Shown here one piece after another: positions 45,948 through 56,702 of a DNA stretch of 64,000 nucleotides. The stretch lies in NCBI GenBank assembly GCA_049724395.1, contig JAUGWO010000227.1:48078-112077 (forward strand). The letters are read 5' to 3'. Each line of letters opens with the position of its first letter. Position 1 is the first letter of the stretch. The notes beneath the pieces were generated by a model. It was not told where the DNA came from, ran no database searches, and was given only the letters and a program-made list of their open reading frames with translations. This DNA is from Spongospora subterranea f. sp. subterranea (lineage: Eukaryota; Endomyxa: Phytomyxea; Phytomyxea; Plasmodiophorida). The translations under genes were made by a program, and so were the position numbers.

Positions 45948-47085
45948 ATGCAGAACGGTGCTGTCAGGAAAGCGGATTTCGCCAATATTGCAATCGTTAG
46001 CACACATATTCCGTTATATCAATGGCCAGGCAAAGTCATACTTCAAATGAAACAAGACGAATTCCCTGCATGTGATGTGTCATCGCTGCGGTACGATTAT
46101 GATATTCTAAAGGATTCTCAACTAAGGCGATCAAAATTTTCAGGTACGTAATAACTCCTACAACAACAAGTTCAAGGAGATGAAGACAAGATATTCTGTC
46201 TTGGTGGCTTGAGCTTTCTAATGTAGGAGTTATACCTGGACAGACCGATCACCTTGGCCAGGATCTTTGAGGATTATCGTACCGCAGCGATGTGTTAACG
46301 TTAAGGGCTAGTAATGAATACGTCGTTTTTATTTTCAACGCCTGGGCGGTCATCACAGCCTTCTCATAAACAGCCTGGGCTGTGATCCGCTTAAGTTAAA
46401 TCTCTCAGGTATCTAAAAAAAATCTATTAACTGAGAAACCTCAGGCTTGGTCGTGCGGCGGTTGAGGAGCAAAATCTTGACTTTTCAGGTATGGCCATGT
46501 AATGAGTGGTTGCATGTATTCAGCATTGATATTAGGTTGGCAATCGCTCCGTTCGCCCTGGCGAATACGAAAACATTTTGCTCTGTCAGGCCGAGGCCTG
46601 TGTATATAAATTGCCTTTGGAGGAGGGTGCAGAGTATCAATTCAGCTTCAGGGTACGTTGAGAAGTGGCTTGCGCGGTATATGAATGTGATTCCATTCAT
46701 CAAGCAGGGAATCATTCCCTGCTTGATGAATGGAATCACATTCATATACCGCGCAAGCCACTTCTCAACGCTTAACTCGAACGAAGCAACCGCAAAAATA
46801 ATGGTAAAAAATGAAAACCAACTTCAAAACCAGCTCGAAAGGTGGATTAAAAGGGGAAATCAAGATTTTCCCTTCTTCGTGAACAATTTTGATCTACTGA
46901 CAAAGAAAGGAGGCACCGCCGCCTTGCCTGGGACCGTTCAAAGCTCAGCGCTTTCGTCGCCATCTCATACGTTGCGATTTCAGAGAAACGCTATTGCGGT
47001 TTTTCCGTGTAGGAAGTTCGGAACCGTTGAGGAGATGGTGACGAACGCGCCCGCCGCGGTGGTCACCCTTTTTGGGGTGTTTTAA
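45948..47085 (+). CDS. uncharacterised protein, exons around a palindrome
   Basis: ATG 45948 opens an exon to 46143 (YQWPGKVILQMKQDEFPACD; DSQLRRSKFSG). A 301-base intron leads to a 44-base exon (46445-46488) in phase. Downstream the open frame passes the palindrome at 46656-46770 and gives LQNQLERWIKRGNQDFPFFV and a C-terminal PAAVVTLFGVF at 47085. The long intron has TAACTCCTACA near its start mirrored by TGTAGGAGTTA about 80 bases on. Exon structure in the palindromic part is unclear. Family not recognised. Confidence 0.4.
46656..46770. repeat. perfect 115-base palindrome with a one-base loop
   Basis: Two 57-base arms (from CGTTGAGAAGTGG to AGGGAAT, mirrored to CCACTTCTCAACG) are exact reverse complements around a single C at 46713. 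No mismatch is visible. Confidence 0.95.
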
Positions 47086-47421
47086 GTCAAATAAAGCGAA
47101 ACCCTCATGAAGTTGACTTACGGTAAGCTGGAAACGTCACTTGCGGCATTGACCGGCAGCCCGCCCGGGTCCAGTGCCAACTAACTGCCGACACCTGTGT
47201 TCGGCAGTCGGGCAGATTCCACTGTATCTCCAAAATATCCGCGGTCTGTATATATACAGAGGCCGTAGTTCTTCTGACCTGAGCTCTTGGTCTAAATCCA
47301 ACTGCAATCTGTACTATTAGGGCAGTCGACCGTCAATGCCTTGGAGACCTGGCCTAGTTCTTATTCGTTCTTGTCGAGGTTGCACCTTGTTAGCAGCAGT
47401 GCCATCAGTTAGAGTCAAATC

Positions 47422-47841
47422 ATGGCATCCACGTCAAGCAGGACGGTGACTGTTGTCCAGCAGCAGCAACCTGAACCTGTAGTACAAGAACCAGATATCT
47501 TAATTCCCCTTCATCTCCGCCGATCCCAAATCCGAAGAATTTCTAACGGAAGGTCCGTTCAGTTTTCGGCAGAGACCGTCGATAATGAAAATATGAACAA
47601 AAAAAAATCGAAAAGTAGTTGATACTGATTGGGTTTACTTGGTTGTTGTTGACCACTCGTTTACACAGAGTGTTGCATATTTCACAAGAAAAGGGCTTTC
47701 GGTGAAAGTGACACTGAAAGCGATTCCGAGTCCAGTAGTAGTGGTGGCGATGGCGCCAGGCCGACACAATCGTCCAAGAGAACAAGGAAAGCGCAGCAAC
47801 ATGCACAGGATTGTATTAATCACAATCATCACGAACAGTAA
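47422..47841 (+). CDS. PPP1R11: protein phosphatase 1 inhibitor-3 (PPP1R11 / YPI1)
   Basis: Small disordered inhibitor of PP1. Exon 47422-47617 gives RSVQFSAETVDNENMNKKKS, whose SVQF is the PP1-docking RVxF-like motif and VDNENM the family signature. A 51-base intron (47618-47668) joins exon 47669-47841 in phase, giving KCCIFHKKRAFGESDTES, the Cys pair and phospho-acidic motif that define inhibitor-3, then a His-rich tail. 122 residues. Every family block is present and in order. Confidence 0.93.
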
Positions 47842-48063
47842 TCTATCGTCAATGTCCACAATACAAATATAATACATCTTTACGATACTCGTGTAACGGT
47901 GTAGTGTTACATGCATGGTCATGCTCAAGTCAGGTCTGTCGTTACAATCTTCGTGACAGGATAGCTGTTGTGAGTTGTGACAGTGATCGCGGGAAACCAA
48001 CAGCAGCGGGAAAGAGGCCGAGACCAGATACATACACTGCTGAGCGTCATTTCGATAATCATC

Positions 48064-48616
48064 ATGGAGTTCTATAATGAGTACAGCGATGAGGAGTTCA
48101 ATGGGGATAGGGGAACGTCGGGGAAGGATCCTGGTCCCAGGGCAGGGGATCAACCAAAGGATATCGAGCCGGCCCCCAGGCTCAAGAGGACCAGGCTGAC
48201 CCTGGGAACCGCACAGTTATTGGATCCCGATAGGGGATTACCGCTACTCATGGGAGAGTTTAAGAAAATGAAGTTTCTCGGCAAAGGGCATGAAGCTCGA
48301 GATGTGACGAAGCTTATCAAACTGTATAGAGAATGGGCGCATCAGGTACAATGGCCAGCTATATCGACTACAAACATTCATTTAGGCCGTGCTTCAGCTG
48401 TTTCCAAAACTTCCGTTTGAAACTTTTTGTGAAAGAATCGCCAAAATTGGCTCTACACACGAAATGGGGGCTTGGGTTTCAGAGGAAAGGGAGCGGCAGC
48501 TTATGGCGCGAGTAGATTATCATAGAAGTTTGAAGAATCTTAACAGAGAGATCGATATGATTGATCAAGAACAATCGGATATACGTGACCCTGATGAACG
48601 TGAAGAGGAGGAATAA
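48064..48616 (+). CDS. TIPIN: TIPIN / Csm3 / Swi3 replication fork protein
   Basis: Partner of Timeless in the fork protection complex. ATG 48064 opens an acidic N-terminus, then LLDPDRGLPLLMGEFKKMKF and GKGHEARDVTKLIKLYREWA; a 52-base intron (48346-48397) joins LFPKLPFETFCERIAKIG in phase and continues to an acidic tail at 48616. This is the complete Swi3 domain. 166 residues. Its 3' end lies 32 bases from the end of the convergent CTNNBL1 gene, leaving almost no room between the two transcripts. Confidence 0.93.
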
Positions 48617-48648
48617 AAGACAGTATTTATTTAACAGTATAACATATA

Positions 48649-50650
48649 TTAAAGAGCTGCGATAAGACCTGCAATAACCGAACGCTGAAATTCCCCAGCT
48701 TCATCTGATTCCTGACTCTCATCGCTGATCTCATCATGTAGGTTTTGCAAAGACCCTCGAATGTCCTCAAGCTCAATCTTATATTGTCCGATCAACTTTT
48801 CAGCATGATTCCTGAGACTCGGCTCACCAGCAGTTAACACGAATGCCAATACGAGGTCGGTCATCTCCAAGGCGAACAATGCTGCAGAGTACGGATTTTA
48901 ATCGTAACTGAAAACCACATTCAAATCGGTCACGAACCATTTCCTTCTTCAGATTCGTTAGAGCGCTCATCGAATTGAACATGTAGTTCGACAAGACGGT
49001 CAATCTTTTCAAAATCTTTCTCCTGCAACAAACCGTTATTAGGATCGGGATAGATGAAATCATAGATCCTAGCTCACAGAAAATTTTGCTAGCAATCGTT
49101 GATAGTGAACGTCCTTTGTCAGCATAAACATATTTGCGATAATGGAAACAATGCATTCTACCGAACAGGTTTCGATCAACACCCGTTCACAAAGTTAATC
49201 GCAGAATTACCTTCGTCTTCTTCAGAAGACATCTTATATTTCCGATGATATTTAGACTTGCCAGTCATAAACGCGGCGAAAACTGTCTTCAGGCCTCCAA
49301 TCTCAATCAAAAGTTCACAGCTTGAACCACAACCTATATAAGCACTTAGAACAACGTGGCTTGCAGGACAGAAACGGATATCTGACGTTGAACAGCAAGG
49401 TTGAGCACTTTCAAAGCACCATGTCGTACGTACTTTTTCGATCTGTGAATAACAAATCAGGCTCTTCAAGTAGTACTTTAACCAGGTCACCAACTTGATA
49501 CAGTTGATACAAAAAGGAATACCGGCACATTCTTCAAATATCTGCCTCTTTGATGGCTCTAGCAAAATGCAGCATAACGCTGAGGAAAGATTATCCGCCT
49601 AGCGTTGAAAACAGCAATCACAACAAATAATGGCCACGAAACAATGGGATCACGTACCAGCCCTTTCTCTTCTCCACCGGACGGATCCTTATCCATGAAA
49701 TACTGCAACAGCGACATGACTTTCTGGATCAGATCAGGCGAGAATGATGAGCGAACCGGTGGTCCTCCTGTCAATCGTTTAATAAGTCGTCGCCAGTTAT
49801 CATCCAGAAATGCACTAACCGGATAACAGAAGAACTACTAGCAGATCGGCGGCAGCATATCGGTTTTCATCAAACGATTTCCTGATGACAGCAATGCGAT
49901 CCAAGAGAACAGTCAAGATCGAGGTCGTCTCTACTATAATGGTGGCAATGTTCGGTTCGTTCTTAATTTCTATCATCGACTCCATGGTGGATAGAAGCAG
50001 GTTAACGGCTTCCCGATCGTCTTCCTGAGAAACAGGCTAAACATAATATTTAAAATCATCAGAATTTTTGCTAAAAACCTCTTTTTCATCAAATCGGTGC
50101 AGTGTTTCGACGATGATAGGAAGCCCTTCGACTTTGATTATGGCGTCCATCAGGTATTTCAAATGTGTTTCGTCTTCTTGGGATTCGATGTCAAACATAG
50201 AATGAAAAAGACGGACAACCGAAATCGAAATATCAACATTGTCATGGGAAAGCAGCGATAAACACGACTCCAATGCAGAAAGACGAATAAATTCCCGATA
50301 GGACGAAGGATCCGATATAAGCTCCTGTGTCAAAAGTTCGATTTCTTCATTCAATTTGATCTATTGTGGGACAATATTGTCAGCATAAACGATTCCGCTT
50401 AATAAAAAGAAATTACCTCGGAATCCATGAATTTTCCTGGCTGATTCTGGAATTTGATCCGCAATTCCTGGTTGTTACTGAGCGCTTTTTCAAATTTCAA
50501 GACATGACGACGAATCCTTAAAGGACCTTGTAACCTATCGGTATCATCTGCTTCTTGCGCTAACAATCGCCGAACTTCAGATACATCAGACGCCTCATCA
50601 AGGGCTGCACATATGTCGGCGATTTTGCGCTTCTTCGACGGCTCCTCCAT
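48649..50650 (-). CDS. CTNNBL1: beta-catenin-like protein 1 (CTNNBL1)
   Basis: Spliceosome-associated armadillo-repeat protein of the Prp19/CDC5L complex. ATG 50650 gives MEEPSKKRKI, an NLS-like basic block. Later minus-strand exons carry the ARM solenoid: RLSALESCLSLLSHDNVDIS, ISVVRLFHSMFD, GLPIIVETLHRFDE, then LIEIGGLKTVFAAFMTGKSK, and near the end EKLIGQYKIELED, finishing at 48649. Exons are about 80-330 bases with short introns. Total span 2.0 kb fits a 500- to 550-residue protein. Exact junctions were not all set. Confidence 0.9.
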
Positions 50651-50799
50651 TATTGCAATATTCGGCCACGGAGATGGTGCAAAACTCCAGATCCGACCAA
50701 TTTCTCACAGCGCACTGGTGCGAATTGCGATGGCGCACTTTAACCGAATACCGGATGCAAACGCAAACAAAGTCGGATTTAAATAACAATAAAAATAGT

Positions 50800-52264
50800 T
50801 TATACTTCTAAAACTTGAAAGTCGTTTTCTTGTTCATAGATTGCCTCTTGAAACGATTTCTTGGCATGCTTCACCTCCAATTGCTTCCGATTGTTAATTA
50901 TCCTTTCAATAACGTCCTTTGTAGTTAAACGTTCAAAAGTCACCAAATGTTGGTGAATTCCCTGAACGTAACCGTTGAGTCCGGTTTCACAACAAAACGA
51001 ATTTACTAGATACCATCGATTTAGGAACGGCAAATCTGTCATGTTCATCAACGCAATCTGTGAGGTCGTCAACATTGCCACCAGAAGCAACGACCGATAT
51101 CCGAAGTGATTTTATAAGATTCTCTGTAATGGCGCATGGCGCGCCTAGAATTACTTCGTCAACCGCACGGCATGAAAGCACATTCAAAACTCGTTCGTGT
51201 AAGTTCATAATCGGCAAATTAGAGCCGAGCCTTTGCAACAGAGCGTAAAAAAAATTGGTGTAAGAACGCACCGGAAAAGACTCACATCTTATTGAGTGTT
51301 TGATCGTCATGGACTCCAACATATAGAAAAGTGCCAAGCTTTTTCGCTTGTTGTAAAGTTTCAATGTGCCCACTGTGAAAGAGGTCAAATGATCCGGCGA
51401 TGTAGACGACACGATCGTCGGCAGTAATCGTTCGCTGATTGGAAAATTGACTGATGCGGTTTGTAGTGGCAAGAAATGAACTGGATGACATTTTTCTAGG
51501 AGGAGCGTCCGGACAGGCCTCAGGCATTTCCACCGATGTTCTAGGGCTACCACCGCAAACATGATGGTCTGTTGTCAACGTCAGCAACCGACCAACTAGA
51601 TCGGTTGTTGAGACTCCATTAGTTCTCTGAATAATCCGCAGTCTTCCTGCATTTTTGACCTAAAGTAAACCATTATCATGGTAAACAGGTTGCCCGTTGT
51701 GAGTAAGAAACCTCATCGTAGACGCTGGTCCCGTCTGCATTAAGCGGCATGTCGTCTCCATGAACCACGAAATCACAGTTAAGACTGTCCTGAAGGTGTA
51801 GTTTTCTAAGCGCTCAATCTGCGAAACGACAGTTGTACGTACCAGCAACTCAATTGTAGGAGTATAAGGCGTGTCGAAAGCGACCTCGTCAACCCATTTA
51901 CAAGAGCGAACAGCCGCTAAACGCTCCTCATTATTCATCACTGGCATGCCTACAAAGGATGTCGGCAACTCGATTGATGGACAATGAATGATACCGAGAC
52001 CTTTTTGCCTTGAAATTTCCGCATCGCTATGTACTCCGACGACTAACACGTCACCCAAGGACTGATTCATGTTGTAAAATAAGTCATAACCATTGGCGAA
52101 AAAAATATATAATTAACCTTAGCCTGACGCAATGCATTGTAATGACCACTATGCATGATATCAAAGCAACCATCGACATATACGCGAACAGGCTTCTTAT
52201 TTGAACTAAACAGAGTTGATTTACGAATTCTATCATCAACGATAAACATACAAGGCAGAATCAA
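50800..52264 (-). CDS. PCYT2: ethanolamine-phosphate cytidylyltransferase
   Basis: Makes CDP-ethanolamine for phosphatidylethanolamine. Two cytidylyltransferase domains. First: VRVYVDGCFDIMHSGH (HxGH) in exon 52264-52118, then exon 52061-52001 (SLGDVLVVGVHSDAEI) after a 56-base intron, then GMPVMNNEERLAAV and CKWVDEVAFDTPY after a 51-base intron starting GTCTCGG; HGDDMPLNADG follows. Second: VYIAGSFDLFHSGH (HxGH), FLYVGVHDDQTLNK, NLHERVLNVLSCRAVDEV, then C-terminal segments to 50800. Both active-site HxGH motifs are intact. Confidence 0.93.
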
Positions 52265-52366
52265 AACAGGGCTGAGATGTGGAAAGTCGCGTGTTTTCTT
52301 CTAGCGAGTACCCAAAGGCCGATAAAAACACATCCCTCAAGAGGTCGTTCGTGATTTCTGGGTACT

Positions 52367-52546
52367 CTAATCACAGCCAACTGGAATATTGAACGAGAGA
52401 GCCCACAGTCCAAAGCCAACCGCACCTCTCCGCAGCTGTTGGCACAGGTCGCGGACCGCCGTACTGATCCGGTCCACGACATACGCGTTCGATTGGCGCG
52501 GCGACATCTGCGGATTGGCATGGGCAGGGTTCAGCTCTCTGGGCAT
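52367..52546 (-). CDS. small ORF upstream of PCYT2
   Basis: ATG 52546 gives 59 residues with a C-terminal hydrophobic stretch (GAVGFGLWALSFNIPVG). Other frames over the same bases are also open, so the choice is weak. A small mitochondrial or ER membrane protein is possible. Confidence 0.25.
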   Translation of the reverse strand: MPRELNPAHANPQMSPRQSNAYVVDRISTAVRDLCQQLRRGAVGFGLWALSFNIPVGCD

Positions 52547-52742
52547 CGGACTCCGACAACGCCAAATGACTATATTATCGATTATGGCAATCAGTGGGGA
52601 GGAAATTGGGGCAGAAATACATATACGGTAACGGGAACACTCACACCACAGTCAGATTCGCTCCGCACTGAGCAGAGAAACCAGGGGGCGCACGCCGGGC
52701 CACGACACTCACGAACTACAACCCAGGGTAGTACCGCTTCCG

Positions 52743-53320
52743 CTAGCAACCGAATTGTTTCGGGCAATGGCTGATGTTTTTCCGCGATCCTGATATCGTG
52801 ACATCACCGCCGATGACACTCGCGTGTCCACTATTTTTGGTTATCTCCGATAACACGACAGTCGCGACAGGCTTGAGGCTAAAAATGAAAAAAACGATTC
52901 GGAACCTACAGTAGGGGCTGCGCAAAAATAGGCTTGACCCATCACAAATTGAAACATTCTGAGGGCGATACCGACTTCGGCAGGTAGCACCGTCAAATGG
53001 TAAATCAACACAATTGTTTTGGGTTCTTAACGTACCGAAGTAAGCAGGGCGTGGGATGGTTTCAAACACACTGATTCAATACAGCACTTTTTGCCTGGCT
53101 TCCCCTTTTTGCGTCGAGGAGTAGGTTTCTGGTGAAACCCCCAGTTTTGCTGGGTTTCGAACTCTGTAGTCTACTTTTGTAGGTCGGATAGTTCGCAATG
53201 ATGTCCAGTCTAATGGTGGGTCCCTCTGCTCGCTTTTTGGTGATTTTGGTTTTGTCGAGCGGTAGAATGGTACTTTAACACACTTGTTTTGGATCGTCAA
53301 CACACCAAGTAGCCGACTAT
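52743..53320 (-). repeat. two diverged direct copies of a short segment
   Basis: About 53040-52920 and 53300-53170 on the minus strand both begin with a CCAAAACAA-TGTGTT block followed by an ACCATT block and then drift. Their peptides share TQNNCVDLPF versus IQNKCVKVPF. They may be duplicated exons; no full gene was found. Confidence 0.4.
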
Positions 53321-54269
53321 ATCAGACGCACTAGACTGTAGGTTCAACACACAGGCCTGTTCCGAGGTCGTTTTTGTAACTGCCTTGGGGCTACCTCATT
53401 ACCGATTGGTTGAAAACGACATTGAGGTGCCCGGTATTCATATCCATTGCTGCTACCTGGATGATAATCGACATTAGAAAGCCATTTTCGCAGTTGAACT
53501 GTTCAACTGATGGCGTTCGAAGCTAGATCACAATACTACGATTATAGTAAACGGGGAACGAACAACGCCCAATAGAGGGCAAGAAATACCTCCCAAATGT
53601 TTTGTGCTGTCTATTGTGCCCTGTTAATTATCATCTTGGCTTTGTGGTCTATCTGCGGGCGCCATGAGTTGATACAGTTGAAGGTTGCAAGACTGAGGAT
53701 GGAAAAACGATCAATTCTTTTCTGACTGACTGGTTTCTTACAGTAAAATGTGTCAAAACTTTTGTGGTGTCCAACGATTAAACTCGAGCAAGGAATGCTC
53801 AACGGCATTTAGGCAATGCAAAAAAGGTTAAAGAAAGTCGTTGATGAAATATGACCGAATTGAGGAAAATCGGTTCGAGTAGCAGATCATGCTGATCCTG
53901 AGTGAATGCTGGCCCTGACAGACCTCAATTGAATGTGTGCCCAGAACGGTGCATTGTGCATTTTTTAGAAAAAATGGGGTATTGGTTACTATGGTCAACT
54001 CCTGCTCACTCAAGTAAAGGCATCCATAGCCCTATACGAGGATCGCAGACCCAAGCTTACACCGGGGATGGACGATCGGACAACTATCAGAGGAAATCGC
54101 CTCTGCAAGGATCGACGATCGCGTGCTTCTGCCAACCTGGAATAGGGCTGTGGATGAATTTTATTGAGGGAGCTTGAGCCAATACTCAATTTCTTAACCA
54201 CATAATTTATAGGAATTATTATGGTGAAAAACGGTGAAATTTTGCCAAATGCAGATGTTAAAAACGCGA
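53321..54269. other. no supported gene
   Basis: A plus-strand frame at 53902-54177 is open for 91 residues but has no motif. No RNA gene was recognised. Confidence 0.3.
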
Positions 54270-55050
54270 TTATGTATTTAATTCTGAGAACAGAGTTAGC
54301 GCTTGTTCACGGAAGTCGGCGTCGCTGAGTAATCCCAGCGCAAGCATCTCTTTGAGATTCGCGAGTTGCTCTGATCGCAACCGTTCACGAACCAGCCTGC
54401 CGCGATCGTCGGCCAACTGCTTTAACGATTTCGCGATCGAACTGATAGCTGCCGCCTGCTCCTCTAGGATTACTGCTTTGGGTTTCTCTGCAGGTTTGAG
54501 ATTTGCTTCCTCAAACATTACGTGTTCTGAGCTCGACGAAGACGTCGGCATCGGACTCGTGATTTTCGACCGCAAAGCAAGCATATTTCTTATCGCATGC
54601 CCGTCGGTTAGCTGCGATTTCTGCAACGTGTCATCGTATTGAAGCTCTGACGTCTGACCGGCGATTTCCGGGTTAAAAGTCCCGATCTTCACCTTTGCGA
54701 GAAAATCCCTGACCCGCTCCTTCAAACTGTTTTCCGCCAATGTGGATTGAGGATATGTTTCTTGATAGTTGGCGTACATCTGCTACCAGATCAACTGAGT
54801 GAATATGTTTATGCTGGTGGCCAACCTTCTTCCAAACTGCACTGGGGATAATCTGGTTGACTTGGGTACGACTTCGAGAGTATTCCGCGAAATGCACGTT
54901 GTATGAGGCCAGCAACGTACTTAGGTGGTTAGAACTCACAAACACACGACCTTTCACGCGTGCTCGCTTGGGGTCGGACGCCTCCCCATCGGTCAACACC
55001 TCTTGACGTTTGTTCGACGACGGCTCGACTTCCACAACGTCATCCGACAT
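54270..55050 (-). CDS. probable Myb/SANT-like DNA-binding protein
   Basis: Exon 55050-54826 begins with an acidic/NLS-like region and enters a helical domain (AVWKK at its end). A 43-base intron starting GTTGGCC (54825-54783) joins exon 54782-54270 in phase, giving MYANYQETYPQSTLAENSLK and ERVRDFLAKV, the third helix of what looks like a Myb/SANT-like or MADF-like domain. A Ser-rich linker and a C-terminal charged helix (SSIAKSLKQLADDRGRLV) follow. 245 residues. A DNA-binding regulator is inferred from fold pattern only. Confidence 0.5.
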
Positions 55051-55258
55051 GATCTTCTGGGCAAACTGTACACCGTTGGGCCGATGTTCTCCAGCCGGCC
55101 AAAGCAGTTTGGCAGCGAGTTTAACTGCGCAGTCATGACGCGCAGAAACTGGCTGTGCAGATATTGACGGTGATTCACAGAACTCCGTGCGAGTCGCCGC
55201 CTGTATTCTGTGTGTCCACCGACTATCATTGTGCACTACAGTATCGTAGAGAACCAAA

Positions 55259-56230
55259 TCACAACGACTCCACGATGTTTTTCGCCACGTGGAGCAGAGT
55301 TTTATGTGCCCAACAACGTGATGTAGACGGCCCATATAAGTGCTCGAAACTCCCGATGTGGAGGGTGGCATATATGTGATGATTGGGAAATTTTATCAAA
55401 GTTGCAATAAAAGCGCATGAGTTTTGCTCTACAGGGCAAAACAATTGTGGATTGCTTTCATTCATTTGTTGATAAAACGACATAAATTGAGTTTCGAACT
55501 TGGAATTGTTCTCGGCCCATGGATTTGTCTGCAATCCAACGGCGCCGATAGTTTTATAGGTCGATCGTATCAATGCATTGTCATTCATTGTGGAATAAAT
55601 CCTGCCGGGGAACGGCGAACACGCTGCCAGCAAGCTGTTTTGCAGTCAGATGTTGGATAGTGTATGCAATCTTATGTACAGGGGCTTGGATGGATTTGTT
55701 GAACGCAACTTGCATGACCTGTAAAACAGGCGTAATTCCTTCAAGAACATATTAGCGGATCTACACTTTTTTCCCCGGCTGGATTTTCACATAATGTGCC
55801 GTAGATCGGTCGGCAATCTTATTGTTTTGGAGTCCGGAAAGGACTTGGAAATCCAGATGGTTAAATACAACATGAACGTGTAGTGCGGCATCCATTGAAT
55901 ACTGTTAAACAGAACCTTGGACTTCATGTAATCAGTCCATTGTTTCATGAGGTCAGCCCCAAACACCCCAGTTTCGATGGAGGTACTGTAGCAGTCGCGA
56001 TACGACAGATTAGCTGACACAGCTACAGTAGCGCCTTGTTCTCGGTTTAAACTAGAGCCAACGTTCCAGCTCGCGTGGTATATGTAGACACAAGTGATCG
56101 ATCGGAGAACTGCAAGAACGTTTGATCCATATTGACGAAATGGTCGTTCTGCAATGCCGGCTGCGTGTATTCTGGCGGATGTCATCAGGGCGACGTTGAA
56201 CCAGTCCAGCGAACCCGTTTGAGAGATAGT
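55259..56230 (-). CDS. uncharacterised multi-exon protein
   Basis: Two long minus-strand frames, 56230-55787 (within a larger frame reaching 56458) and 55633-55259, have protein-like composition: NREQGATVAVSANLSYRDCY and FNSIQWMPHYTFM in the first, NPWAENNSKFETQFMSFYQQ in the second. They may be exons of one gene. Splice sites were not resolved and no family is recognised. The 5' part overlaps the opposite-strand hydrolase remnant, so at most one of the two is functional there. Confidence 0.35.
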
Positions 56231-56339
56231 GCCAGCTCGTTCAGAAGACGAATTATGACTGAGAAGACGATGCCGCAGGCAGACGCGCGAAAAGTGGTAT
56301 TCGTGAACAACAGCCTGGATATAGTCTGGACATACAGTA

Positions 56340-56700
56340 CGAGTTCGTGGACGCTTTGTTTCTGGCCAGATGCCCGATCTTTGAAGTATGCAACATCGTT
56401 GGATATCCCTCCGACGATCTCTGTGAAAAAAAACGAACGTGGTGGGGCTGGAACTCATTGACCGGGGCGACGATCGCTATGCGGTTGCTGGTCATGAACA
56501 AGAAGGCATCGTGTATCAGCGTATGGAAGAATCATTGGACGCCCTGTTGAAGCTCTGGCAACACGACCGCTTCGACAGGGTTCTCGGGTTCAGTCAAGGA
56601 GCGATCCCGGCGTCGACATTTGCCGACTGGATGGCGCGATTCAGACCAACAGCCAACGTCGCTCTCAAGTTCATGATTATTGTGTCGATGGGCTCACAGG
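56340..56700 (+). pseudogene. FSH1/OVCA2-type serine hydrolase remnant
   Basis: Plus-strand sequence gives YEFVDALF, a PSDD acidic turn, then TWWGWNS, and after a one-base frame break near 56463 (run of four G; five would restore it) GDDRYAV, MEESLDALLKLW, and the nucleophile elbow RVLGFSQGA with F-M-I-I-V strand. This order matches FSH1/OVCA2 hydrolases. The N-terminal strand and the C-terminal catalytic Asp and His are not found: the sequence runs straight into the ankyrin array at about 56700. It is a truncated piece, not a full gene. Confidence 0.55.
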
Positions 56701-56702
56701 AC

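Noticed and set aside
56132-56461. Plus-strand 109-residue frame as start of the hydrolase
   Set aside because: It is in a different frame from the conserved YEFVDALF and TWW blocks and shows no HG oxyanion motif.
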